Shown here: one piece after another, positions 8,379 through 21,165 of the stretch
Layout: every line of letters starts with the position of its first letter
Position numbering within the stretch: the first letter of the stretch is position 1
From: Streptomyces sp. BHT-5-2
Lineage (GTDB): Bacteria; Actinomycetota; Actinomycetes; Streptomycetales; Streptomycetaceae
Direction: 5' to 3'
NCBI RefSeq assembly: GCF_019774615.1
Contig: NZ_CP081496.1
Span: 4,960,001 to 5,024,000 of the forward strand
DNA length: 64,000 bases
Notes under the pieces: model-generated
What the model saw: the letters and a program-made list of their open reading frames with translations, nothing else
The model's database searches: none
Told to the model about the DNA's origin: nothing
Position numbers and translations under genes: made by a program

Positions 8379-8545
8379 CACGGGCGCGCTCTGCCGCCCC
8401 AAGTGCGTTCCGCGCGCCGGGTGTTCGCGCCCGGCGCTCCGGCTCCCCTCGCATCATCGCCGGCACGGGCGGGCACTGTCCGTAGCGGATCACATGCCCC
8501 GAGTGACCGACTCGGGGTTCTCGCACGGAAGGACCCGTCACCGCC

Positions 8546-8830
8546 ATGCGTCTCATCCCTCGTCTGACCACCGCCCTCAGCGGTCTCGTCTTCGCCCTGG
8601 GCGGCGTCGCCGCCGTGGCACCGGCCGCCCACGCCAGCCCGCACACCTGCTACTACACCGTCCTGGAGCGACACCCCGACGCCGATCCGGAGGTGGCCGA
8701 ACGGGCCTGTCTCCTCGGGCACGAGGGCCACCCCGAGGCCGTACGGGCCTGCTACTTCGAACTGCGGCAGGACTACGTCCCCGCGATGATCGCCTTGGAG
8801 GCGTGCCGCCGGGCGTCAGAGGAGGAGTAG
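8546..8830 (+). CDS. Small secreted cysteine-containing protein
   Basis: A 94-residue protein with a clear signal peptide (positive MRLIPR, hydrophobic core, AAHA cleavage site near residue 30). The mature part is about 64 residues, acidic, and contains four cysteines that could form two disulfides. No family is recognised. ATG 8546 follows a GGAAGGA ribosome site. It is convergent with the 5-oxoprolinase gene across a strong hairpin and probably is transcribed alone. Confidence 0.8.
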   Translation: MRLIPRLTTALSGLVFALGGVAAVAPAAHASPHTCYYTVLERHPDADPEVAERACLLGHEGHPEAVRACYFELRQDYVPAMIALEACRRASEEE

Positions 8831-8845
8831 CCGACGGGCATACCC

Positions 8846-8891
8846 GGCGCGCCCGGTCGCGGACGCCACGGTGTGCGCGACCGGGCGCGCC
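8846..8891. terminator. Bidirectional hairpin terminator
   Basis: A perfect 16-bp stem (8846-8861 with 8876-8891) closes a 14-base loop between the ends of the convergent small secreted protein gene and the 5-oxoprolinase gene. There is no T-run, as is usual for Streptomyces terminators. Confidence 0.8.
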
Positions 8892-8893
8892 CG

Positions 8894-12519
<3,626 letters not shown>

Positions 12520-12523
<4 letters not shown>

Positions 12524-13380
12524 CCCGCCATTGTCGCAGCGCCGCCCGGTTCGGTCAGGGCCGCCAGCGCGCTGCGGGTGGCGCGCTCGGCGGCGGCGTC
12601 CAGCAGCCGGCCGGACCCGGCCAGCCCGTACCGGCACTCCCGTACGGCCAGCGCCAGCAGGCCGGGCAGCAGGTCGGTGCAGCGGTCGGCCACCCACCGG
12701 GTGCCGCGGGTCGCCATCCACAGCGCCGCGCCGGCCCGGGTGGGCGGCGGCCCGTCGAGGGCGAGCGGGGGCGGCGGGCCGGCGGCCAGCCCACGGGCGG
12801 CGAGCAGGTCGTGGAAGCCGCGGGCCAGCAGCCGGTGGCCGCGCTCGGCGGGGTGCAGCCGGTCCACGCTCCAGGTGGCCCGCTCGGCCACCCACGGGTG
12901 CTCGGCCAGGTGGAGGTGGACGCCGCCGTAGCGGGCGGAGACCGCGTGCACGACGGTGTTGACGGCGCGCATCCGGCGGGCCAGCGGACGCGCCAGCGGC
13001 GCGGGCAGCCCCAGCATCCGCCCGGGGTCGGGCAGACACGCCGTGAGCACCACCGCGCCGTCGGCGCTCAGCGTGCCGTGTGCCCGGTCCAGCGCGGCGG
13101 CGACCCGCTCGATGGCGAACGCGGCCCGCAGGGTGTCGTTGGCCCCGACCAGGAGGGAGGCGAAGCGCGGGGCGAGCTCCCGGGCCCGCGGCAGCTGCTC
13201 CCGCACCACGTCGTCCGCGAGCGCCCCGCTGCGTGCGAGGTTCACCAGCGGGACGTCGCCCGGCCGTTCCCCCAGCGCGGCGGCCAGCAGCGCCGCCCAG
13301 CCCCGCCAGCCGCCGCCCGCCACCGGGTCGCCGAGCCCCTCGGTCAACGAGTCGCCGAGGGCCGCGAACGGGGGCGTCAC
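12520..13380 (-). CDS. SGNH/GDSL family hydrolase
   Basis: A 286-residue esterase-like protein without a signal peptide. All four SGNH blocks are visible: Ser in GDSLTEG near residue 9, a Gly-containing block II around ARSG, Asn in VGANDTLR, and the Asp-His pair in SVDRLHPAE near residue 185. The C-terminal 80 residues are a helical extension. GTG 13380 overlaps the stop of the upstream glycosyltransferase, and its own stop overlaps the 5-oxoprolinase start. The substrate is unknown; coupling with two glycosyltransferases suggests deacylation or acyl editing of a glycoconjugate (inference). Confidence 0.92.
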
Positions 13381-14615
13381 CGCCGGCTCCAGGGGCCCGC
13401 GGCGGGCGGCACGGCCACGGCGGCCGGCCGCCGGCCGCCGGCCGGCCGGGGCGCGTTGTGGGCCGCCAGGAACGCCTCCACCGCGGGCCGCCAGCCGTAG
13501 CCCTCGGCGCACCGCCGCGCGGCGGCCCGGCGCGCCGGCTCGGGCCGCGCCAGCACCCGCTGCACCGCGTCGGCGAAGGACGGGCCGTCGTCGAGCGCGG
13601 TGTCCCCGCCGTCGCCCACCAGCCCGGCCAGCGCCGAGGCCGCACTGGCGACGACCGGGGTGCCGCAGGCCAGCGCCTCCAGCGCGGCCAGCCCGAAGGT
13701 CTCGGCCGGGCCGGGCGCCAGGACGAGGTCGGCGGCGGCCTGGAGCGCGGCCAGCCGGGTCCGGTCGGGCAGGTGCCCGAGGAACGTCACCGGCAGCCGG
13801 GCCGCCCGCGCCCGCTGCTCCAGCCGCGCCCGCAGCGGCCCGTCGCCGGCCACCACCAGCGCCGCGTCCACGCCCCGCCGGCGCAGCTCGGCGAGCGCCT
13901 CCAGGGCCCGTCCGGGCCGCTTCTCCGTCGACAGCCGGGAGCACATCAGCAGCGCCACGGCGGCCCGCCCGGCGCACCGGCCGCGCAGCTCGGCGCTGCG
14001 CAGCCGCGGGTGCCAGGCGGTCAGGTCGACCCCGAGCGGCGCCCGCACCACGTTGCGCGCCCCGGCCCGGAGGAACTCCGCGGCCGCCCACTCGGTGGTG
14101 CACACCACCCGGCTGTAGGCATACGCGGTACGGGAGTTGACGCGGTCGGCGACCGCGCGGGCGAGCGTCCGCGGCACGCCCCAGGTGTGCAGCACCCCGT
14201 CCACGCTCTCGTGCGACACCATCACCGCGGGGACCCGGGCCCGCCGCGCCCACTCCCCCGTCCAGCGCAGCGTCGTGCGGTCGGAGACCTCCAGCCGGTC
14301 CGGTTCCAGCTCCGCCAGCAGGCGCGCCAGCCGCCGCCGGTCGGTCAGCACCCGGTAGCCCCCACTGCCGGGCACCAGGGGCCCGGGCAGGGTGAGCACC
14401 CGGCCCTGCGCACTCTCCTCGTCCAGGATGCCGCTGCGTCCCATCGCCTCCGGCGGGCCCGGCACGACGAGCACCGGCTCGTGGCCGGCGGCCCGGTAGC
14501 CGGCGCCCAGTTCGTGCAGCGCGGTGCGCAGCCCGCCGGAGGCCGGGGCGACGAAGTTGGCGACCCGGACTATCCGCAGCCCCGTCCGGGCGCTCCGGGG
14601 CCGGCGGGCGGTCAC
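13377..14615 (-). CDS. GT4 family glycosyltransferase
   Basis: A 412-residue GT-B fold glycosyltransferase. The N-terminal domain opens with RIVRVANFVAPASGGLRTAL, typical of GT4 acceptor domains. The C-terminal domain has the nucleotide-sugar site motifs SRLSTEKRPG and PAETFGLAALEALACGTPVV, including the E-x7-E pair. The tail is Ala/Pro/Gly-rich. The start is GTG 14615, overlapping the stop of the upstream paralogue. It is probably cytoplasmic or peripheral to the membrane, acting in lipid or cell-envelope glycosylation with its neighbour. Donor and acceptor cannot be read from sequence. Confidence 0.93.
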   Translation of the reverse strand: MTARRPRSARTGLRIVRVANFVAPASGGLRTALHELGAGYRAAGHEPVLVVPGPPEAMGRSGILDEESAQGRVLTLPGPLVPGSGGYRVLTDRRRLARLLAELEPDRLEVSDRTTLRWTGEWARRARVPAVMVSHESVDGVLHTWGVPRTLARAVADRVNSRTAYAYSRVVCTTEWAAAEFLRAGARNVVRAPLGVDLTAWHPRLRSAELRGRCAGRAAVALLMCSRLSTEKRPGRALEALAELRRRGVDAALVVAGDGPLRARLEQRARAARLPVTFLGHLPDRTRLAALQAAADLVLAPGPAETFGLAALEALACGTPVVASAASALAGLVGDGGDTALDDGPSFADAVQRVLARPEPARRAAARRCAEGYGWRPAVEAFLAAHNAPRPAGGRRPAAVAVPPAAGPWSRR

Positions 14616-15742
14616 GCCGCCACCGCCGTCCGGTCGGCGAGCACGTCCTCGTAGTGGGCCAGCAGCTGGTCGCCGACCGCCTCCCAGGTGCGGGCCGCCA
14701 CCGCCCGCCGCCCGGCGGCGCCGTAGCGCAGCCGTCGCTCGGCGTCCCCGCCCAGCGTCCGCACCGCGTCCCGCAGCGCGACTCCGTCCCCGGGCGGGAC
14801 CAGCAGCCCGGTCCGCCCGTGGTCGACGAGATCGAGCGGCCCGCCGGCGGCCGGTGCGACGACCGGGACGCCGGACGCCATCGCCTCCTGCACGGTCTGG
14901 CAGAAGGTCTCGAACGGCCCGGTGTGCACGAAGACGTCCAACGAGGCGTACAGCCGGGCCAGTTCGTCGCCGGTGCGCCGGCCCAGGAACCGCACCTCGG
15001 GCAGCTGCGCCCGGAGGGCGGCGGCGCTGGGGCCCTCGCCGATGACCACGGTGCGGACGCCGGGGAGCGCGGAGGTCTCGGCCAGCAGCCGGACGTCCTT
15101 CTCCGGCGCCAGCCGCCCCACGTACCCCACCAGCAGCTCCCGCCCCGCCAGCAGCGAGCTGCGCAGCACCGCGTCCCGCCGCCCGGGGTGGAACCGCCCC
15201 GAATCGACCCCGCGCGGCCACAGCCGCACCCGGGGCACCCCGTGCTCGGTCAGGTCCAGCAGGGCCGCGCTGGAGGGGGCCAGGGTGAGGTCGGCGGCGG
15301 CGTGCACCGCCCGGATCCGCCGCCAGGCCGCGGCCCCGCCGCGCCCCAGGTAGGTGTGCGCGTAGCGCGCCATGTCGGTCTGGTAGACCGCGACCGCCGG
15401 CACCCCCCGCCGGGCCGCGGCCGCCATCCCCCGAGCCCCGAGGACGAAGGGGCTGGCCAGGTGCACCAGGTCGGGCCGGTGCCCGTCCAGCGCGGCGGAC
15501 AGCCGCCGCCCCGGAAGCGCGATGCGCACCTGCGGGTACCCGGGCAGCGGCATCGAGGGCACCCGCACCACGGGGCACGGGCTCTCGTGGGCCTGCGGGG
15601 CGGTGGGGGCGGAGTTCGCCAGCGGCGCGACGACCAGCGGCTCGTGTCCGCGCCGGACGAGGTGGCGGGCGGTCTGGAGGGCACAGTGCGCGACGCCGTT
15701 GACGTCGGGCGGGAAGGATTCGGTGACAAGGGCGACACGCAT
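14612..15742 (-). CDS. GT4 family glycosyltransferase, MgtA/PimB-like mannosyltransferase
   Basis: A 376-residue GT-B enzyme. The start (RVALVTESFPPDVNGVAHCA), the central VGRLAPEKDVRLL and the C-terminal TFCQTVQEAMASGVPVVAPA are characteristic of GDP-mannose-dependent alpha-mannosyltransferases of the MgtA/PimB group. It is the first gene of a four-gene minus-strand operon (GT, GT, SGNH hydrolase, HyuAB) in which every junction is a four-base overlap. Donor specificity is inferred from family resemblance. Confidence 0.93.
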   Translation of the reverse strand: MRVALVTESFPPDVNGVAHCALQTARHLVRRGHEPLVVAPLANSAPTAPQAHESPCPVVRVPSMPLPGYPQVRIALPGRRLSAALDGHRPDLVHLASPFVLGARGMAAAARRGVPAVAVYQTDMARYAHTYLGRGGAAAWRRIRAVHAAADLTLAPSSAALLDLTEHGVPRVRLWPRGVDSGRFHPGRRDAVLRSSLLAGRELLVGYVGRLAPEKDVRLLAETSALPGVRTVVIGEGPSAAALRAQLPEVRFLGRRTGDELARLYASLDVFVHTGPFETFCQTVQEAMASGVPVVAPAAGGPLDLVDHGRTGLLVPPGDGVALRDAVRTLGGDAERRLRYGAAGRRAVAARTWEAVGDQLLAHYEDVLADRTAVAA

Positions 15743-15862
15743 ACCGCTGTTGTCGGCGGGCCGTGCGTGGACGGGACCACGGGGATCTTTCCAACCGGCG
15801 AACGTCCCATGAGCGTTCGCCCCTCGGCCTCGCCGGCCCCGGGCCCGGCGGGCCCGGCGGAC

Positions 15863-17344
15863 TCACACCGCCGAGGCGTCCGGCCCGAAGCGGGCGCGTA
15901 CGGCGGTCTGCACCTCGGCCTCCTCGGCCGGATCGGACGCGAGCCGGCGCAGCTGCTCGACCACCCGGTCGTCGGCGGTGGCCGCGTGCCGGGCGGCCAG
16001 CTCCCGGGTGTGCTCCTCGCAGTCCCACAGGCACTCGACGGCGAACCCGGCCGCGAACCCCGGATCGGTGACGGCGAGCGCGGCCGCGGCCAGCCCGCGC
16101 AGATGCGAGGAGGAGGTCTCGCGATAGATATGGCGCAACACGGGCGCCGCGCAGCCGATACCGAGCCGGCCGGCGCCGTCCACCAGCTCCCACAGCGCGC
16201 CGACGTCCGGCCCCTCTTCCCGCACCGTGCGGCGCAGCGCGGCCAGCACCAGGTCGGCGTCCCGGCGGGTGCCGCGCCGGGCGAGCACCGCGGCGGCGGC
16301 CCCGCCCAGCCGGTCGGCGCGCGCGGCCCAGACCCGCGCCCGCTCCACGGCGGCCGCACCGCGCATCCGCGCGTACGAGGAGAGCGCGGCGGCGACCAGC
16401 GGTTCGGTGGCGAGCGGATCGGTGACGGCGGCCTCGATGAGGCCGAGGACCTCCGCATCGCCGCGTTCGGCGAGGTGGTGCAGTACGGCGGCGCGGGCCG
16501 CGTCCGGTCCGCCGCGGGCCGCCCGCAGCAGCTCGGCGCGGTCCTCGGGACCGGCGACGGCGCTCAGGCAGCGGGCGGCGGCGAGGTAGCGGTGCTCGTC
16601 GGGGCGCGGCTCCAGCTCCTGCTGGGCCCACTCCAGCACCTCGGCCACGCTCCAGCCCGGACGCGGCCCGCGCGGCCGGAGCTGCCGCTGCCAGCGGTCG
16701 AAGGAGCCCTGCTCCCCGGCCGCGGCCAGCCGCTCGCGGTAGCGCGGGTCCTCGGCCCACAGCCGCCAGGGGCGGGGCTCGAAGGCGTCGCGGACGGCGG
16801 CGGCCAGCAGGGCGTCGCCCTCCGGGGTCTCGGGGAAGCGGGCCAGGACGGCGGGCGCCAGGCCGAGCAGCCCGGCGTCGTCGTCCCGCAGCGCGAGCTC
16901 GTCGAGAGCCCAGCGCCAGTTGCCGCCGACCGCGGCGTAGCTGCGCAGCAGCAGCCGCGCGGCGTCCCTGCCGTAGGCGGCGAGGTGGCCGAGGACCGCG
17001 AGGGCGAGGCCGGTGCGCTCCTCGCCGGTGTCGGTGAGGTCGTCGGCGTGGAAGAGGTGCCGTTCGATCTCCTCGAGACCGCCGTCGAGCTGCATGTAGA
17101 GGCGCGCGTAGTACAGCGAGCGGTTCTCCACCTGCCAGTCCCGGCGGGGATCGCGCAGCACACTGGCGTTGAGTGCCGCGAGCGCCTCGGCCCGCGGCGC
17201 CGCGAGGGCATGCAGGGTCCCGTCGCCGCGACCTCGCTGCAGGAGGCCGAGCAGGGTGCCACTGGGCGCTATGTCTGGATCGAACATGAGGTCAGCATCC
17301 GGTGCGGGGGACAGGCTGGCAACGGGATTTCCGCCGTCCGGCAT
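15863..17344 (-). CDS. HEAT-repeat-like conserved protein
   Basis: A 493-residue soluble protein, almost wholly helical, built of repeated Ala/Leu/Arg-rich helical pairs resembling HEAT repeats, especially from about 220 to 480. No catalytic motif or signal peptide is present. This type of protein is common in Streptomyces and of unknown role, perhaps a scaffold for protein contacts. ATG 17344 has no good ribosome site, but a TAGGGC -10-like sequence lies about 20 bases before it. An alternative ATG at 17287 would shorten the protein by 19 residues. Confidence 0.85.
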   Translation of the reverse strand: MPDGGNPVASLSPAPDADLMFDPDIAPSGTLLGLLQRGRGDGTLHALAAPRAEALAALNASVLRDPRRDWQVENRSLYYARLYMQLDGGLEEIERHLFHADDLTDTGEERTGLALAVLGHLAAYGRDAARLLLRSYAAVGGNWRWALDELALRDDDAGLLGLAPAVLARFPETPEGDALLAAAVRDAFEPRPWRLWAEDPRYRERLAAAGEQGSFDRWQRQLRPRGPRPGWSVAEVLEWAQQELEPRPDEHRYLAAARCLSAVAGPEDRAELLRAARGGPDAARAAVLHHLAERGDAEVLGLIEAAVTDPLATEPLVAAALSSYARMRGAAAVERARVWAARADRLGGAAAAVLARRGTRRDADLVLAALRRTVREEGPDVGALWELVDGAGRLGIGCAAPVLRHIYRETSSSHLRGLAAAALAVTDPGFAAGFAVECLWDCEEHTRELAARHAATADDRVVEQLRRLASDPAEEAEVQTAVRARFGPDASAV

Positions 17345-17476
17345 TCTTGCCGGTGACCGCGGGCCCTATGCGTCGTTCCCCCCATGGATCGGCGGGGTAG
17401 ACAGCTGTACGGCGGCCGCAGCCTAGCGTGGAACCCTGCATTCCGCCGATTCGGGCCCGACCACGGAAGGGAGGCC

Positions 17477-17492
17477 CTTGGCATATGCCAAG
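17477..17492. promoter_or_regulatory. Perfect 16-bp palindrome in the divergent promoter region
   Basis: CTTGGCATATGCCAAG is a perfect inverted repeat in the 255-base gap between the HEAT-like gene (minus) and the PAS/phosphatase gene (plus), 108 bases before the latter. It has the size of a dimeric repressor or activator site. A related half-site (ATGCCAAAT) lies about 20 bases downstream. Confidence 0.45.
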
Positions 17493-17599
17493 TGCACCAC
17501 CGTATCGGGTAATGCCAAATCCCTTACGGACTGTCGCAGCCTGTGCAAGAGTCGTAACCGGCCCATACGTTCCGGCGCCGCCTGATCACGGAGTACGTC

Positions 17600-19066
17600 A
17601 TGCCGCCCCCTCTCTACGCGGATCACCCAGCCGATCGGACCCCCGAGCGTGATGCGGTCGAGGCGCTCATCTCGCAGGCCCGCACCCTGCGCGGTGGCCT
17701 CGACGCGGTACGCAGAGAGTCCTCGGTGGCCGGTGACCTCGCCGCCGACCCGCAGCTGCGCTGGCAGCGGGCGCTGTGCGACCTCGCCGTCCACCACCTG
17801 GACGACCTCGGCGGCCATCTCGACCAGCTCAGAGAGGGCCTGCCCGGCGCTCTCGCCGACGCCGCGGAGGCGCCCGCCGAGCCCGTCGCGGCCCCTGCCG
17901 AGCCGGCGGCGCCCGAGCGGGGCGCCCTGCTGCGCCGGGTGGGCAGCGCCGAGTGGAATCTGCTCACCGACGACGTGACCTGGTCCGACGAGCTGTTCGC
18001 GATGTTCGGCCAGGACCCCGCCGACGGCCCGCTGACCCTCGACGAGCTGCCCTCCCTCGTGCACCACGAGGACCAGGAGAAGCTGGCGGTGATGGTCACC
18101 GACTGCCTGGTGGACGGGCGGCCGATCGACGGCGAGTTCCGCATCGTGCGCACCGACGCCGGCGTCCGCACGGTCCACATGGTCGGCGAACCGGTGCTCG
18201 ACTCCGACGGCGGCACCGCCTGCGTGTGGACGGTGCTCCGCGACGTCAGCGAGCTGCGCCGCAGCCAGTCGGCGGTGCGCGAGACCGGCGACTCGCTGCG
18301 CCGCCAGCGGCACATCGCACAGACCGAGCACCGGCTCGCGGTCGAGCTCCAGGAGGCCGTGCTGCCGCCCTGGCGCGGCTCGCTGCGCTTCCCCCAGGGC
18401 GGCCCGGTCACCCTGGATCTGGCCGGCCGCTACCTCCCCGCCGCCACCTCCGCCCTGATCGGCGGCGACTGGTACGACGCCCTGCAACTCCCCGACGGGC
18501 GCACGCTGTTGAGCGTCGGCGACCTCACCGGGCACGGCGTCGCGGCGACGTCCGGGATGGCCATGGTGCTCGGCGCGCTGCGCGGGATGGCCATGGCCGG
18601 GCACCGGCCCGGACAGCTGATGGGATTCCTCAACCAGCTGCTGGACACGGCCAGCCAGCCGGCGCTGGGCAGTGCGCTGTGCGCGCAGTTCGACCCCGCG
18701 ACGCGGGAGCTGGAGTGGGCCCAGGCCGCGCACCCCGCACCACTGCTGTTCCGCGGCGGCACGGGGCGCGCGCTGGACCCGCCGGAGGGCATGCTGCTCG
18801 GCGCCACGACGGGCGCGAGCTACGGCCAGCGCACCAAGCAGCTGGAGCCGGGCGACCTGCTGGTGCTGCACACCGACGGGCTGGTGCCGCGCCGCACCCA
18901 CGGGCCGGAGAGCACCCACGAGGGCACCGAGCGGCTGCTGGCCCTGGCACCGCGGTTCGGTGCGGCCCGCAGTGCGCAGGACAGCGTCCGCATCGTGGTC
19001 GAGGAGTTCGGCAGCACCGAGCGGGAGGACGACGCCTGTGTGCTGATCGCCAGGGTCGGCGACTGA
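17600..19066 (+). CDS. PAS domain-containing PP2C (SpoIIE-type) protein phosphatase
   Basis: A 488-residue serine/threonine phosphatase of the SpoIIE/RsbU type that typically dephosphorylates anti-anti-sigma factors. Residues 1-100 are helical with an Ala/Pro linker. A PAS sensor domain covers about 108-215 (WNLLTDDVTWSDELFAMFG to WTVLRDVSELRRSQ). A short linker leads to the PP2C domain at about 250-487. Metal-binding acidic motifs are present: IGGDWYDAL, VGDLTGHGVAA, LHTDGLV and REDDACVL. No kinase or STAS gene is adjacent, so its partner is elsewhere. Confidence 0.94.
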   Translation: MPPPLYADHPADRTPERDAVEALISQARTLRGGLDAVRRESSVAGDLAADPQLRWQRALCDLAVHHLDDLGGHLDQLREGLPGALADAAEAPAEPVAAPAEPAAPERGALLRRVGSAEWNLLTDDVTWSDELFAMFGQDPADGPLTLDELPSLVHHEDQEKLAVMVTDCLVDGRPIDGEFRIVRTDAGVRTVHMVGEPVLDSDGGTACVWTVLRDVSELRRSQSAVRETGDSLRRQRHIAQTEHRLAVELQEAVLPPWRGSLRFPQGGPVTLDLAGRYLPAATSALIGGDWYDALQLPDGRTLLSVGDLTGHGVAATSGMAMVLGALRGMAMAGHRPGQLMGFLNQLLDTASQPALGSALCAQFDPATRELEWAQAAHPAPLLFRGGTGRALDPPEGMLLGATTGASYGQRTKQLEPGDLLVLHTDGLVPRRTHGPESTHEGTERLLALAPRFGAARSAQDSVRIVVEEFGSTEREDDACVLIARVGD

Positions 19067-19353
19067 CGCACGGCGCTACCACCGTCGAGGGCGGACCGGC
19101 CGCCACCGGCGCCGGCCGCCCAGCGGGTTCGGGGTTCTCCTGACGGCGGCGGCACGACGTCCCGGCACGAATTTCCTGTGCTTGAACGCCTCCTCACGGA
19201 CTTCCTGTGACGTGTCCTGTCATGCACCCGTCGGCGATGCCCAGTCGGCGGGTCGCCGAGCACGGCGACGAGCAGACGAGCAGGTGGTCGGGAAGGTTGA
19301 CGGGCGGGACCCGGTGCCGGAGTCCGGCGGCATCGCGGCCGTGGCGGGGGCGC

Positions 19354-20880
19354 TCAGATCGCGAAGTTCGGTCCCAGGTCCGGCCCGAGGCCCGTGCCGA
19401 GAGCCGGTCCCTTTCCCTTGGGGCGCTGCTTGGGCAGCACCTGCTGGAGCTCCTCGCGAAGGTCCTGGATCTTGCCGCAGCCGGAGTACTGGCCGGTGAG
19501 CCGGAACATCTCGCGCAGCCGGTCCCAGGTGCGGTGGGAGGAGTTCTCACCGATGGAGACCAGCGCCAACCGGGCGTAGCGATCGGCCTGTTCGGGGTCG
19601 TCGCCGATGAAGCAGGCCGAGGCCATCGAGATGTAGTCGAAGATCTGGGACCGCTGATGGCCGTTCTTGCGCAGTTGGAGCGCCTTTTTGGCGTGGGCCT
19701 GGGCGATTCTGGCGGCGGACGGGTCGTGTTCCGCGAGGGTGCGGAAGGCCAGCGCCTGCATGCCGTGCAGATCCGCCTCGTCGAACATCTGCATCCAGGC
19801 CGGCGGCGGCACATCGCGCTTGTCCGAGACGAACAGCTCCTCGGCCTCGCCGAGGGTGCGCCGCATCGCCTGGCCGTGCCCCTTGGCGGCGTGCGCCCAT
19901 GCCTCGATGGTGTGCAGCATGGCGCGGGTGCGCGGCAGGGTCTCCTGACCGGAGCCGGACTGTGCGAGCTTCATCAGGTCCAGAGCGTCGTCCGGGCGGC
20001 CCAGGTGGACCATCTGGCGGGCGGCGCGGGAGAGCGCCTCGCCGGCGCGCGGACGGTCGCCGCCCTCACGGGCCGCGTGCGCCGCGATGATGAAGTACTT
20101 CTGCGCGGTGGGCTCCAGGCCCACGTCGTGGGACATCCAGCCGGCCAGTACCGCGAGGTTGGCGGCCACGCCCCAGAGCCGGCGCTGGAGGTGGTCGGGG
20201 TGGCGGTAGGCGAGCATCCCGCCGACCTCGTTGAGCTGGCCCACCACGGCCTTGCGCTGGAGGCCGCCGCCGCGCGCCGCGTCCCACCGGCGGAACACCT
20301 CGACGGAGTGCTCCAGCGCGTCGATCTCCTGTGACCCCACGGGGGCCGCCTCGTAGCGGTCGAGGCCGATCTGGTCGAGTTCGTGCAGGGATTCGTGAGC
20401 GAGCGGGTCGTCGTGGCGGAGGGCGATCGGAGCGGGGTCGGTGTGCAGCCAGTCGTGCATGGCGCCGGTGAGTGCGGAGCCCGCGGCGAGCGCCGCGCCC
20501 GCCCCCACCAAGCCGCGTCGATTGAGCATGAGGTCCATTCCCGTGAATTCCGTGAGGACCGCCGCGGTCCGCTCGGGCGCCCATGGCAGACCGTCCATGG
20601 CCTGCCGCTTCCCCGCGCGACCAGTCCGGGCGAACCCGAGGTCCTCGATGGTTACGACACGGCCGAGGCGCTCGGTGAAGAGGGAGGCGAGGACCTTGGG
20701 CACCGGATCCCTGGGCGTCTCGCCCATGTCGATCCAGCGCCGGACCCGCGAGGTGTCGGTCGCCAACTGCGGATGGCCCATGGCCGCCGCCTGCCGGTTG
20801 ACCAGCCTCGCGAGTTCTCCCTTGGACCAGCCGGCCAGGCCGAAAAGGTCCGCGAGACGGGTGTTCGGCTCCCTGCTCAC
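19354..20880 (-). CDS. NsdA/NsdB-type regulator with N-terminal DNA-binding-like domain and TPR-like helices
   Basis: A 508-residue protein of the Streptomyces NsdA/NsdB family, negative regulators of sporulation and antibiotic production in S. coelicolor. The N-terminal 85 residues (REPNTRLADLFGLAGWSKGE onward) are the conserved HTH-like region. The C-terminal two thirds consist of Ala-rich helical pairs resembling tetratricopeptide repeats (about 190-470), and the tail is Gly/Pro-rich. The start is GTG 20880, where the family consensus begins; longer frames upstream are not conserved-looking. Which paralogue (NsdA or NsdB) this is cannot be decided from the sequence alone. Confidence 0.85.
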   Translation of the reverse strand: MSREPNTRLADLFGLAGWSKGELARLVNRQAAAMGHPQLATDTSRVRRWIDMGETPRDPVPKVLASLFTERLGRVVTIEDLGFARTGRAGKRQAMDGLPWAPERTAAVLTEFTGMDLMLNRRGLVGAGAALAAGSALTGAMHDWLHTDPAPIALRHDDPLAHESLHELDQIGLDRYEAAPVGSQEIDALEHSVEVFRRWDAARGGGLQRKAVVGQLNEVGGMLAYRHPDHLQRRLWGVAANLAVLAGWMSHDVGLEPTAQKYFIIAAHAAREGGDRPRAGEALSRAARQMVHLGRPDDALDLMKLAQSGSGQETLPRTRAMLHTIEAWAHAAKGHGQAMRRTLGEAEELFVSDKRDVPPPAWMQMFDEADLHGMQALAFRTLAEHDPSAARIAQAHAKKALQLRKNGHQRSQIFDYISMASACFIGDDPEQADRYARLALVSIGENSSHRTWDRLREMFRLTGQYSGCGKIQDLREELQQVLPKQRPKGKGPALGTGLGPDLGPNFAI

Positions 20881-20941
20881 GTCAAGCCCCCAGGTTCCTC
20901 GACTGAGTTGACAGTAACGGCCCGTGACATGGGCTGCGAGC

Positions 20942-20971
20942 ATTCGCCAGGGTTCGCCAGGGTGCGCCAGA
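20942..20971. repeat. Three 10-bp direct repeats in a divergent promoter region
   Basis: Three consecutive 10-base units, ATTCGCCAGG, GTTCGCCAGG and GTGCGCCAGA, start at 20942, 20952 and 20962. They lie 60-90 bases before the NsdA-type gene and about 200 bases before the phosphotransferase gene. One helical turn per unit suits cooperative binding by a regulator, but a chance tandem duplication is equally possible. Confidence 0.5.
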
Positions 20972-21165
20972 TGGTCTGCCACCCGCATCCGCGTGTTCGG
21001 TAGGTGTGCAGCCCCCGGCCCGGTGGCGGGACCGCATTCCCCAGGGTGCGTGCCCTGCACGGGGACCTACGGACCGGCCGCCTGTACGGGGCCCGTTCGC
21101 GGGTTCCCGCCACCGGGCCGGGAGCGCACGCAACTCGTCGGCGCACGAAGGGATCTGTCTCACCC

